Notes: generated by a model not told the origin, from the letters alone. DNA of 64,000 nucleotides from Actinomadura mexicana (GCF_900188105.1 NZ_FZNP01000004.1:124001-188000); one strand, 5' to 3'; shown: positions 34,227-42,564, counted from the stretch's first letter. A program made the numbers and translations.

Positions 34227-35093
34227 ATGTCTGACATTCGACGGGTGGCCGTGCTGGGGCTGGGGACCATGGGTTCCGGTATCGCGCAGGTCGCCGCGGC
34301 GGCGGGCTACGAGGTCACGGCCCTGGAGGCCGACCGGGACAGGATCGATGCCGGGCTGGCCGCGCTCGGAACGTTCCTGGACGGCGGTGTGGAGCGCGGC
34401 AAGATCACGCAGGCCGAGCGGGACGGCACGTTCGCCCGCATCCGGCCGGTGACCGACGTCGCCGAACTCGCCGGTTGCGACCTGGTGGTCGAGGCGGTGA
34501 CCGAGCGGGCCGAGGTGAAGCGCGCACTGTTCGACGCGGTGGCCGGAGTGGTGGGCCAGGACGCGCTGATCGTCACCAACACCTCGGCGTTGTCGGTGAC
34601 CGATCTCGCGGCCTCGGTGGCCCGCCCAGAGCGGTTCGCCGGCCTGCACTTCTTCAACCCCGCACCGCTGATGAGGGTCGTGGAGGTGGTCCGCGCCCTG
34701 CAGACCGCCCCCGAGGTGATCGAACGGCTGGCGGCCTTCGTCGGCTCACTGGGCAAGGACCCGGTCGTCGTCAAGGACCGGCCGGGATTCCTCGTCAACC
34801 ACCTGCTGATGCCCTACCTGAACGACGTCGTCGGCGAGTATGACGGCGACCTGGCCGACGCGGCCGACATCGACACGGCCATCCGGCTCGGACTCGGTCA
34901 CAAACTGGGGCCGTTGGAGTTGCTCGATCTGATCGGGCTCGACGTCCACCTCCACGCGACGCAGAGCGCGTACGAGGCCACGCTCGATCCGAGATTCGCG
35001 CCGCCGCCTCTGCTGCGGCAGATGGTCGCCGCCGGCCACCACGGCAGAAAGAACGGCCAAGGATTCCGTATCGGCCGAGAGGACGCCCGATGA
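34227..35093 (+). CDS. 3-Hydroxyacyl-CoA dehydrogenase (second of two)
   Basis: A 288-residue homologue of the preceding protein, with GLGTMGSGIAQVAAAAGYEV, TNTSALSVTDLA, the catalytic His in GLHFFNPAPLMRVVEVV and a typical C-terminal GLGHKLGPLELLDLIGLD. The FFNPAP motif is the canonical form of 3-hydroxybutyryl-CoA dehydrogenases, while the neighbour has YCNPAP. ATG at 34227 has CAGGAGA 7 bases upstream. It overlaps the BadI-like gene by ATGA. Confidence 0.92.
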   Translation: MSDIRRVAVLGLGTMGSGIAQVAAAAGYEVTALEADRDRIDAGLAALGTFLDGGVERGKITQAERDGTFARIRPVTDVAELAGCDLVVEAVTERAEVKRALFDAVAGVVGQDALIVTNTSALSVTDLAASVARPERFAGLHFFNPAPLMRVVEVVRALQTAPEVIERLAAFVGSLGKDPVVVKDRPGFLVNHLLMPYLNDVVGEYDGDLADAADIDTAIRLGLGHKLGPLELLDLIGLDVHLHATQSAYEATLDPRFAPPPLLRQMVAAGHHGRKNGQGFRIGREDAR

Positions 35094-35869
35094 CCGAGTA
35101 CACCGACATCACCGCGCAGGTCGACGGCCCGGTCGTGACGATCAGCATCGACCGGCCCGACCACGGCAACAAGTTCCGCCACCAGACCTGCCTCGAACTC
35201 TTCGACGCGCTGCAGCGGTTCCGGCTCGATCCGGGACTGCGGGCCGCCGTGCTGACCGGCACCGGAGAGAAGTTCTTCTGCATCGGTGGAGAGCACGACG
35301 AGGTGACCTCGCTCGACCAGTCGCAGGTACTGCCGATCGTCGACGTCTACCAGGCGGTCGACACGATCCCGAAGCCGATCGTCGCGGCGGTCAACGGGTT
35401 CGCGGTCGGCGGCGGCAACGTGCTGCACACCGTGTGCGACCTGTCCATCGCGGCGGACAGCGCAGTGTTCCGCCAGGTCGGCCCCATGGTGGGAAGCTTC
35501 GACGCCGGGTACGGCACGTGGTACCTGGAGGACACCATCGGCCGCAAACGGGCCAAGGAGATGTGGTACCTGAACCGCAAGTACAGCGCGGCGCAGGCGC
35601 TGGAGATGGGACTGGTCAACCAGGTCGTACCGGCCGCCGAACTGCGGGCCCGCGCCGCCGGGGTCGCGCACGAGCTGGCCACCCGCAGCCCGATGGCGCT
35701 CGGCGCACTGAAGTCGGCGTTCTCCGGTCGGCACAACGGGGTGTCCGGACAGGCCAGGATGGCGCATGACCAGTACCTCAGCGTGTACCTGACCACGGGC
35801 GAGGCGCACGAGACGAACGCGGCCTTCACCGAGCGCCGCGCCCCCGACCCCGGAAGGTTCTGGTCGTGA
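35090..35869 (+). CDS. MenB/BadI-like crotonase, probable ring-opening 2-ketocycloalkane-carboxyl-CoA hydrolase
   Basis: A 259-residue crotonase. It carries the motifs FAVGGGNVLHTVCDLSIAAD and FRQVGPMVGSFDAGYGTWYL, then RKRAKEMWYLNRKYSAAQAL. These resemble BadI of Rhodopseudomonas and MenB: GGGNVL, QVGP, GSFDxGYG and the following EMW segment are shared by that group and not by ordinary hydratases. BadI hydrolytically opens 2-ketocyclohexanecarboxyl-CoA to pimelyl-CoA. MenB itself is less likely because no other menaquinone gene is nearby. This gene is the main reason to read the operon as alicyclic-ring degradation. It overlaps genes on both sides. Confidence 0.85.
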   Translation: MTEYTDITAQVDGPVVTISIDRPDHGNKFRHQTCLELFDALQRFRLDPGLRAAVLTGTGEKFFCIGGEHDEVTSLDQSQVLPIVDVYQAVDTIPKPIVAAVNGFAVGGGNVLHTVCDLSIAADSAVFRQVGPMVGSFDAGYGTWYLEDTIGRKRAKEMWYLNRKYSAAQALEMGLVNQVVPAAELRARAAGVAHELATRSPMALGALKSAFSGRHNGVSGQARMAHDQYLSVYLTTGEAHETNAAFTERRAPDPGRFWS

Positions 35870-36933
35870 TTCGCCATGCGCCGGCCCTCACCACCGAAGA
35901 GGCCGATCTCGCGGACATGGTCGGCGAGGTCGTGGCCGGAGCGAAGGAACGCCCGTCCGACGAGCGGCCGGGCGAGGTCACGACCGTCCGGCGCCGCCTC
36001 GCCGAACTCGGAGTGTGGACGCTGGAACCCGGTGAACCGTCCGGGGACGCCGGCGGCACGGGGGAAGACGTCGAAGGGGATCATCTCGCCGCCGTCATCT
36101 TCGCCTGCCTCGCGCAGAGCTGGCCCGCCCTCGCCTGGGGGTCGGTGCAGGCGAGCGTGGCGGCCCGGATCGTGGACGGGACGAGGCTCGCCGTCACCAT
36201 CCGGGCCGGGGACACCGCGGTGGCGGTGGTCGACGGCGACTCGGACGCGGTGCGCCTGACCGTCCGGGACGGAATGGTCTCCGGGCGCGTCGACCGCATC
36301 GACCCGGCCGGGGAGCGGCCTTGCGTCGTCGTGGTCGGCGACGGTTCGGTCCTGGTACTTCCCCCCGAGGCCCTCCGGTTCGAACGGTTGCGGCGCACCG
36401 GCCTCGACGGCGCGCTGACCACGTCCGCCGAACTGGTCGAGCCGGTACGAGAAGCCGAAGCGCTGGCCTTCGGTGTCGACACCGACGCCGCCCGTGTCCG
36501 GCTCCGGCTCGGCGCCGCCGCGGTCGCCACCGGGATCGCCGACGCCGCGGCAGAGGCCGCACTGGCCTACGGCGGGCAGCGGGTGCAGTTCGGTGCGCCC
36601 CTCACGGCGCTACCGACCGTGAGGGACACGCTCTTCTCCGCTTCCCTCGCGGTGACCACCGCGTGGCGCCAGGTGCTGCGGCCGCGGGACTGCCCGGTCT
36701 GGCAGGCCGCGGCGGTCCTCGACTCCGCGTGCGAACAGGCGATCGATGCTTGCGCCGCGGCCGTCCAGTCCCACGGTGGCTATGGCTATCTCACCGAGTA
36801 CCGGGTCGAACGCATGCTCCGGGACGCGCTCTCCCTTCGCGCGGCATGCGACGTGGTGACCGCCCGACGCACCGCCGCAGTGGCCCTGGCCGGGTCGCCG
36901 CCGCCCACCGACGCTGGAAAGGAATCTCAATGA
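35866..36933 (+). CDS. Acyl-CoA dehydrogenase-like protein, beta-type
   Basis: A 355-residue protein with a recognisable C-terminal acyl-CoA dehydrogenase domain (YGGQRVQFGAPLTALPTVRD, SHGGYGYLTEYRVERMLRD) but a very divergent N-terminal half and no SEPxAGSD loop. The expected catalytic end motif is absent (SLRAACDVVTARR). It resembles the short partner of heteromeric FadE pairs and could pair with the complete dehydrogenase at 31309 although they are not adjacent. GTG at 35866 overlaps the previous stop by GTGA. Confidence 0.8.
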   Translation: MIRHAPALTTEEADLADMVGEVVAGAKERPSDERPGEVTTVRRRLAELGVWTLEPGEPSGDAGGTGEDVEGDHLAAVIFACLAQSWPALAWGSVQASVAARIVDGTRLAVTIRAGDTAVAVVDGDSDAVRLTVRDGMVSGRVDRIDPAGERPCVVVVGDGSVLVLPPEALRFERLRRTGLDGALTTSAELVEPVREAEALAFGVDTDAARVRLRLGAAAVATGIADAAAEAALAYGGQRVQFGAPLTALPTVRDTLFSASLAVTTAWRQVLRPRDCPVWQAAAVLDSACEQAIDACAAAVQSHGGYGYLTEYRVERMLRDALSLRAACDVVTARRTAAVALAGSPPPTDAGKESQ

Positions 36934-38600
36934 CCGGCTTGCTGGAGCACGGGCTGCGCGGCCAGTACACACCGATCACCGACGCCGACGCCGACGCGTT
37001 CCGGGCGGAAGGCTTCTGGCAGGGCAGGACGCTCCGCTCGCTGCTGACCGACGCGGCTGACAGGTATCCCGACCGCGTCGCGCTGGTCGGCTACCGTGCC
37101 GCCGGAACGCCGGTACGGCTGACCTACCGGGAGTTCGAGCACGCGGCCAGCCAGGTCGCCTCGGCACTGGCCGCCATCGGCGTGGGCGCCGGTGACGCCG
37201 TCGCGCTCATGCTGCCCAACCAGGTGGAGTACGCCTCACTCGTCTTCGGCATCAACGAGATCGGTGCGGTCTACACCGGCATCCCTGTCTCCTATGGCGA
37301 GCGCCAGATGACCGCGATCATACGACGCTCGCGGGCGAAGGTGCTGGTCATCCCGCGGCGGTGGCGCGGCACCGACCTCCTTGCGGTGGCGCGCCGCCTG
37401 CGGGGGGAGATCTCAACCCTTGAGCACCTCGTGGTGCTCGATGAGGACGGGGCGCAACTCGGTCAGGGCGAACACGCGTGGACGTCGTTCCTCCGTGTGC
37501 CCGCCGTCACGTTCACCCCACCGGAACCGGAAGCCCTGTGCTACCTCGGCTTCACCTCGGGCACCACGGGCGAGCCGAAGGGGGCGATGCACACGCACGA
37601 CACGCTCGTCTACCCCCTCAAAGCCCTCGCCGACCACCTCGGACCCGAGACCTTCGGCGATCCGATGGTGCAGTTGGTCGCCTCCCCCGCCGGACACCAC
37701 TCGGGCTTCGCCTGGGGCATCCTCTTCACCGTCTACCTCTGCGGAACCGGTGTGCACATGGACTCCTGGGACCCGGCCTGGGCGGTCGAAGTGATCCGTG
37801 CCGAGCGAGCCACCGCGTTCTTCGGCGCGCCGACGTTCCTGCAGGACATGCTGCGCACGGAACTCGCCGGAGATCCGGAATGCCCCCTGGAGTGCCTGGT
37901 CATCGCGGGTTCGTCCGTGCCGAGGACATTGCCGGCCAAGGCGGGCGAGGCGCTCGGCGCCTACATCGCCCCGGCCTGGGGAATGACCGAGTGCAGCATC
38001 CTGACCTCGGCCACGCCCGCCGAGGCGGAGGAGATCCAGCGCACCGACGGGTCGGTCCTCGCGGGCTCCGAGGTTCGGGTCGTCGACCCGACCGGCGCCG
38101 AGGTGCCGCCCGGCGTGGTCGGGGACCTGCTGATGCGGGGGCCTGGAGTGCTCGTCGGCTACTACGACCGCCCGGACGCCACGAACGAGTCCTTCGCGCC
38201 GGGACTGTGGTTCAAGACCGGCGACACGGCCAGTGTGGACGCGAACGGATGGCTGTCCCTGCACGGGCGCAGCAAGGACATCATCATCCGGGGCGGGGAG
38301 AACATCGCGGTGGCCGAGGTCGAAACGATGCTGTTCGACCATCCGGACGTGCTCAAGGCGGCGGTCGTCGGCTACCCGGACGAGCGGCTGGGCGAGCGGG
38401 CCTGCGCCGTCCTCGTCACGCGGCCGGGAGCGAGCCTGGACCTGCCCGCGGTCTGCGGCTACCTGCTCGCCAACGGCCTGTCCAAGCACTACCTGCCGGA
38501 ACGGCTGATGCTGCTCGACGAACTCCCGTTGACGCAGAGCGGCAAGATCCAGAAGTTCAGGCTCCGCGAGCTCGCCGCGTCCGGAGAGGACCCGCGATGA
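36930..38600 (+). CDS. Acyl-CoA synthetase (AMP-forming), possible cyclohexanecarboxylate-CoA ligase type
   Basis: A 556-residue adenylate-forming ligase. The P-loop-like motif LGFTSGTTGEPKGAMHTH is near residue 205-222; AWGMTECSI is the A5 motif, WFKTGDTASVD the A7 motif, GRSKDIIIRGGENI the hinge, and LTQSGKIQKFRL holds the catalytic lysine near the C-terminus. It would activate the imported acid to its CoA ester. Annotated relatives include cyclohexanecarboxylate-CoA ligases (AliA), consistent with the operon, but this is by memory of families. ATG at 36930 follows GAAAGGA and overlaps the preceding stop. Confidence 0.92.
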   Translation: MTGLLEHGLRGQYTPITDADADAFRAEGFWQGRTLRSLLTDAADRYPDRVALVGYRAAGTPVRLTYREFEHAASQVASALAAIGVGAGDAVALMLPNQVEYASLVFGINEIGAVYTGIPVSYGERQMTAIIRRSRAKVLVIPRRWRGTDLLAVARRLRGEISTLEHLVVLDEDGAQLGQGEHAWTSFLRVPAVTFTPPEPEALCYLGFTSGTTGEPKGAMHTHDTLVYPLKALADHLGPETFGDPMVQLVASPAGHHSGFAWGILFTVYLCGTGVHMDSWDPAWAVEVIRAERATAFFGAPTFLQDMLRTELAGDPECPLECLVIAGSSVPRTLPAKAGEALGAYIAPAWGMTECSILTSATPAEAEEIQRTDGSVLAGSEVRVVDPTGAEVPPGVVGDLLMRGPGVLVGYYDRPDATNESFAPGLWFKTGDTASVDANGWLSLHGRSKDIIIRGGENIAVAEVETMLFDHPDVLKAAVVGYPDERLGERACAVLVTRPGASLDLPAVCGYLLANGLSKHYLPERLMLLDELPLTQSGKIQKFRLRELAASGEDPR

Positions 38601-39721
38601 CACCCGTCCGCCCACTGTCCGGTGTGCGCGTGCTGGACCTGTCCACCCTCCTGCCCGGGCCGCTGGCCACCCTGCTGCTGGCGGAGGCCGGCGCCGACGT
38701 CGTCAAGATCGAGCGACCGGGCCCCGGTGACGAGATGCGCACCTACCGGCCCGTCCTCGGGGAGGTCAGCGCGAACTACGCGGTCCTCAACCGGGGGAAG
38801 CGCGGCTTCGCCGCGGATCTGAAGAACGCGGTCGAGCGCGACCGCGTGCTCGCGCTGGCGAGCGAGGCCGACATCGTGGTCGAGCAGTTCCGTCCGGGCG
38901 TCACCGACCGGCTCGGGGTGGGCTACGAGGAGGTGCGCGCGCTGAACCCCCGCGTGATCTACTGTTCGATCACCGGTTACGGGCAGCGCGGGCCCAACGC
39001 GAACCGCGCCGGGCACGATCTGAACTACCTCGCCGAGACGGGTCTGCTCGGCGTCGTGGTGGACGGTGCCGGAAAGCCTCCGATTCCTCCGACGGTGCTG
39101 GCCGACATCGCCGGCGGCACCTATCCGGCGGTGATGAACATCCTTCTCGCCCTGCGGCAGCGCGACGTGACCGGGACCGGGTGCCACCTCGACATCTCCA
39201 TGACCCACAACCTGCACCTCTTGGCCTACGGCTACTTCGCGACACATCAGGGCGGCGGGGGCTGGCCCGTACCCGGCAAGGAACTGCTCACGGGAGGAAG
39301 CCCGCGCTACCAGGTGTACGCGACCTCGGACGGACGGCACGTCGCCGTCGCCGCGCTCGAGCAGAAGTTCTGGGAACGGCTCGCCGGCCTGCTCGAACTC
39401 CCCGCCGAGTACCTGGACGAGCGCGGGCGGGAGAGCGAGGTCATCGAAGTGGTCGGCGACCTCATCGGGGCACGCCCCGCCGAGCACTGGCGGAAGCTGT
39501 TCGATGGGGAGGACGTGTGCACGGTGGTGGTGGCCACGTTCGAGGAGGCCACCGCGGCCGGACTGGTCGACACCGATTCGGATGATCGGCTCGTCGGCCA
39601 GGGGTTCGACGTCGGCACGCTTCCGAGCCCGGTGGATCCTGCCCTGCGCCGACCGCCCGGCGCCCTTGGCCCCGCCGCGCTCGATCCGCTGCCGGACGGG
39701 CGAATCTGGTCAGAACGCTGA
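38597..39721 (+). CDS. CaiB/BaiF-type CoA-transferase or acyl-CoA racemase
   Basis: A 374-residue family III protein closer to alpha-methylacyl-CoA racemase in length and style. It begins LSGVRVLDLSTLLPGPLATL and has VVKIERPGPGDEMR. The catalytic-aspartate region is RAGHDLNYLAETGLLGVV (Asp near 142), where racemases have a similar HD(L/I)NY motif. It could epimerise a branched or ring acyl-CoA or transfer CoA. It is the last gene of the operon, followed by a strong terminator, and overlaps the ligase by ATGA. Confidence 0.88.
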   Translation: MTPVRPLSGVRVLDLSTLLPGPLATLLLAEAGADVVKIERPGPGDEMRTYRPVLGEVSANYAVLNRGKRGFAADLKNAVERDRVLALASEADIVVEQFRPGVTDRLGVGYEEVRALNPRVIYCSITGYGQRGPNANRAGHDLNYLAETGLLGVVVDGAGKPPIPPTVLADIAGGTYPAVMNILLALRQRDVTGTGCHLDISMTHNLHLLAYGYFATHQGGGGWPVPGKELLTGGSPRYQVYATSDGRHVAVAALEQKFWERLAGLLELPAEYLDERGRESEVIEVVGDLIGARPAEHWRKLFDGEDVCTVVVATFEEATAAGLVDTDSDDRLVGQGFDVGTLPSPVDPALRRPPGALGPAALDPLPDGRIWSER

Positions 39722-39723
39722 AC

Positions 39724-39758
39724 GGGCGAGGGCACCCGGACGACGGGTGCCCTCGCCC
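39724..39758. terminator. Perfect 15-bp hairpin terminator
   Basis: GGGCGAGGGCACCCG at 39724-39738 pairs perfectly with CGGGTGCCCTCGCCC at 39744-39758 around a 5-base loop. It sits between the end of the ten-gene operon and the convergent SDR, and can serve both. Confidence 0.8.
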
Positions 39759-39771
39759 CGGCCGGATCCGG

Positions 39772-40557
39772 CTAGATCTTCGCGTCCGGGACGGCCACGG
39801 TGCCGCCGTCGACGACGACGGTCGCACCAGTGGTGCTCGCAGAGAGTGCCGAGAGCAGGAACACGATCGTGGCGGCGAGTTCCGACGGCGCGGCCACGCG
39901 CCCCAGGGGCACCTGGTCGTCCAGTACCTTCCTCGCCGCCTCGATGGCGAAGCCGTCCCGCTCGCTGAGACGTTCGGCGCGGCGCTCGTAGCGATCCGTG
40001 GCCGTCACTCCAGGGACGACGGTGTTGACCCTGATCCGCCGTTCGGCGAGTTGAGCCGCGTAATGGCGCGACAACGCCTCCACGGCCGAGTTGACCGCGC
40101 CGACGTGGGGCGCCCGGGGCATGTACCGCATCGACGCGATCCCTGAGATGTTGACGATCGAGCCACCGTCGCGCAGGTGAGGGAGAGCCGCCTGGACGAC
40201 GGATTCGTAGCCGAGGAGTTTGAGCTCGAAGAGCTGGGTCCACGCGACCCGATCAGGGTGGCCCTCGTGAACGGCGAAGCCCGCCGCGTTGTTGACCACC
40301 CCGTCCAGCGGCCCGAACCGTTCGACCGCGGCCGTCACGGCCGTCCCACCCGCATCGGCGTCCCGCAGGTCGGCCTGGACGAACGCGACACGCGGATGTG
40401 CACCGAGCTCGGCAGCCGCCTTCTCGATCGATGCGCTGGTCCGCGCCGCGACCGTGACCGCGGCGCCCTCCTCCAGCAACAGCCGGGTGGTCGCCAGGCC
40501 GATGCCTCGCGTGCCCCCAGTCACCAGGTACGACCGCCCGCCGATTCCGAGGTCCAT
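39772..40557 (-). CDS. SDR-family oxidoreductase
   Basis: A 261-residue classical SDR: TGGTRGIGLA near residue 14, VAARTSASI, NNAAGFAVHEGHPDR, NISGIASMRYMPRAPH, and the C-terminal TTGATVVVDGGT. The catalytic Tyr-Lys position reads VGAVNSAVEALS: the usual YxxxK is replaced by a segment with Asn and no Lys at the expected site, so catalysis may be altered. ATG at 40557 overlaps an 18-codon reading frame as TGATG, suggesting coupled translation. It is divergent from the amidohydrolase gene across a promoter with several GntR-type sites. Confidence 0.85.
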   Translation of the reverse strand: MDLGIGGRSYLVTGGTRGIGLATTRLLLEEGAAVTVAARTSASIEKAAAELGAHPRVAFVQADLRDADAGGTAVTAAVERFGPLDGVVNNAAGFAVHEGHPDRVAWTQLFELKLLGYESVVQAALPHLRDGGSIVNISGIASMRYMPRAPHVGAVNSAVEALSRHYAAQLAERRIRVNTVVPGVTATDRYERRAERLSERDGFAIEAARKVLDDQVPLGRVAAPSELAATIVFLLSALSASTTGATVVVDGGTVAVPDAKI

Positions 40558-40613
40558 CAGACGCCGCCACGGGGGACGGAGGGAACCGGCGCGCCGGTGA
40601 TGTGGTCGGTCAT
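40557..40613 (-). CDS. 18-residue leader peptide or truncated gene coupled to the SDR
   Basis: The short frame MTDHITGAPVPSVPRGGV starts at ATG 40613 behind a strong AAGGAG 6 bases upstream and ends in TGATG at the SDR start. The SDR itself lacks a good ribosome binding site, so this peptide likely delivers ribosomes to it. It may be the stub of a lost upstream gene. No function is proposed. Confidence 0.45.
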   Translation of the reverse strand: MTDHITGAPVPSVPRGGV

Positions 40614-40720
40614 TGCTTCTCCTTCGACCTGCCATGCGATGCGTGGACGGCCCTCGTCCACGCCCGCGAGCTCGGGGTGGTCCGGCATTGCCGTGCAGTG
40701 CTCGGGCCGACAGATGGTAA

Positions 40721-40821
40721 AGTCGGACATTAGTCGGAACAGCTCGATCCTGTCAATGTCAGACATAGTCGTTTAATGTCCGACTATTGACGCCTCTCTC
40801 CCAGATGGGTAATGTTGGACA
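40721..40821. promoter_or_regulatory. Divergent promoter with a cluster of GntR-type operator sites
   Basis: The palindrome ATGTCAGACAT (40756-40766) is perfect about its centre. On either side a 12-base inverted repeat occurs: AGTCGGACATTA at 40721-40732 and TAATGTCCGACT at 40774-40785. A further site TGTTGGACA lies at 40813-40821. All relate to the TGTCnGACA core seen before the GntR gene. The cluster separates the leftward SDR from the rightward amidohydrolase and would allow joint control by the regulator at 26989. Confidence 0.55.
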
Positions 40822-40915
40822 AATATGGGCCGGGCTGGGAGCGGCTCGCCGGCGGAAGCACGGGCGACCCCCTGGTCGGCTCCTCCGCCTGCCCGCCGAT
40901 TGCGAGGAGAACCAC

Positions 40916-41611
40916 GTGAGCCCAGTGAACAAGCCGTGGGACGGTGCCATCCCCGACGAGGACCTTGCGAGCTTCGGGCGGGAGTTCGACAACGTCGAGC
41001 GCCCGCTGAAGGCCGGCGCCCGCCCGGCGGTCGTCGTCGTCGACATGACCCGGGCGTTCGTCGATTCCACTTACCGGACCGGCTGGAGCCCGACGGGCTA
41101 CCCGGCTGTGCACGCGAACGCGAGCCTGCTCGGCGTCGCCAGGGAGGCGGAAGTGCCGGTCTTCTTCACCAAGGCCTACGCCGACCCGGACCACGAGCCT
41201 CTGCACCTGGAACGGGGACGCTGGAAGCTGGCCTCCGACCCCGAGCCGCTGCCGGAGGGGACGCCCCCCGGCGATGTGATCGCCGACGGGATCGCCCCGC
41301 TGCCCGGGGAGATCGTCATTCCCAAGGGGGCACGCCCCAGTGCGTTCTTCGGCACCCCGCTGGCGTCCTACCTGATCCAGGCGGGACGCGACACGGTCAT
41401 CGTCACCGGGATGACGACGAGCGGATGCGTGCGGGCCACCGTACTGGACGCCTTCCAGTACAACTTCAACGTCGTCATCCCGTTCGAATGCTGCGCAGAC
41501 CGCAGCCAGATCTCGCACAAGGTCAACTTGTTCGACATGCACATGAAGTACGCGGACGTCATCAGCGTGGACGAGACGATCGACTACATCCAGAAGCTTC
41601 GTTTCGCTTGA
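40916..41611 (+). CDS. Isochorismatase-family amidohydrolase (N-carbamoylsarcosine amidase-like)
   Basis: A 231-residue cysteine hydrolase. The catalytic triad is visible as Asp43 (VVVVDMTRAF), Lys137 (IPKGARPSAFFGT) and Cys171 (TSGCVRATVLDAF), in the order typical of N-carbamoylsarcosine amidase, nicotinamidase and ureidoacrylate amidohydrolase. GTG at 40916 follows GAGGAGA by 6 bases. It lies 56 bases before a PuuE/imidase-like gene; together they could open a cyclic imide or hydantoin-like ring and then hydrolyse the resulting amide. Confidence 0.9.
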   Translation: MSPVNKPWDGAIPDEDLASFGREFDNVERPLKAGARPAVVVVDMTRAFVDSTYRTGWSPTGYPAVHANASLLGVAREAEVPVFFTKAYADPDHEPLHLERGRWKLASDPEPLPEGTPPGDVIADGIAPLPGEIVIPKGARPSAFFGTPLASYLIQAGRDTVIVTGMTTSGCVRATVLDAFQYNFNVVIPFECCADRSQISHKVNLFDMHMKYADVISVDETIDYIQKLRFA

Positions 41612-41667
41612 TCCGCGGTATCGGCCGAGACCGCGGCCAGTACTGCCATCCCTGACTGAGGAGAATC

Positions 41668-42552
41668 ATGCGTAACGAGCTCTACTCTTACTCCCCGATC
41701 ACCTCCCGGCCACCGCTGGCCTTTCCGAACGGTGCGCGACTGGCGTTCTACGTCGGCCTCAATATCGAGCATTTCCGCATCGACATGCCTTTTCCAGGGG
41801 TCGGGAGCATACCGGATCCGCTGTCTTACGGCTGGCGGGACTACGGGAACCGCGTGGGCGTCTGGCGGCTCATGGAGCTGTTCGACGAGGTCGGCATTCG
41901 CCCCTCGGCCATCATCAATTCCGACGTCTGCACCGAGTATCCGCAGATCATCGAGGCCGGCGTCCAGCGAGACTGGGCGTGGGTGGCCCATGGCCAGACG
42001 AACTCCGTCTTCCAGGCGGCCATGGCCGACGAGGAACCCGAGGTGGAGGCCCGGTTCCTCAAGGAGATGTTCGCCGCGCTCGACGACTCGCTCCCGGCCC
42101 GGCCGCGGGGCTGGCTGGGCCCCGGTCTCAGCGAGACGTTCGCGACAGCGGGCATGCTCGCGGATCACGGCGTCGACTACCTCCTCGACTGGTGCTGCGA
42201 CGACCAGCCGTTCCCGCTCAACGTTCCGGGGATGCTGTCGGTGCCGTACTCGCTCGACGTCAACGACTTCGTCCTGTTCGTCTCGACGCCCGGGCTGTCG
42301 GGGCCCGACTACGAGCGGATCGTCCTCGACCAGTTCGAGCAACTGCTCGAAGACTCGGCCACCACGGGCCGGGTCCTCGCCCTGCCGGTGCACACCTTCA
42401 TCGCCGGCCAGCCGTTTCGCGCGAAGTACCTGAAGCGAGTGCTGCGGGAGATCACCTCGACGCCGGAGGTGTGGGTCTGCACGAGCGACGACATCGCCGA
42501 CCACTACCGCGCCGTCCGCGACGACCTCGCGGGCGCGGCAGAGTCCGGCTGA
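41668..42552 (+). CDS. Polysaccharide-deacetylase-fold hydrolase (PuuE allantoinase/cyclic imidase-like)
   Basis: A 294-residue protein of the NodB-fold subgroup that includes PuuE-type allantoinase and bacterial imidases rather than secreted sugar deacetylases; there is no signal peptide. Features are YVGLNIEHFRID near residue 27-38, SYGWRDYGNRVGVWRLMELF, ALIINSDVC-type segment (AIINSDVCTEYP), WVAHGQTNS with its conserved His, and PVHTFIAGQPFRAKYL near the end. It is co-directional with the isochorismatase-fold gene and ends at a strong terminator. A cyclic amide or imide substrate is inferred from family and neighbour. Confidence 0.82.
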   Translation: MRNELYSYSPITSRPPLAFPNGARLAFYVGLNIEHFRIDMPFPGVGSIPDPLSYGWRDYGNRVGVWRLMELFDEVGIRPSAIINSDVCTEYPQIIEAGVQRDWAWVAHGQTNSVFQAAMADEEPEVEARFLKEMFAALDDSLPARPRGWLGPGLSETFATAGMLADHGVDYLLDWCCDDQPFPLNVPGMLSVPYSLDVNDFVLFVSTPGLSGPDYERIVLDQFEQLLEDSATTGRVLALPVHTFIAGQPFRAKYLKRVLREITSTPEVWVCTSDDIADHYRAVRDDLAGAAESG

Positions 42553-42564
42553 CCGCCCTCCACA

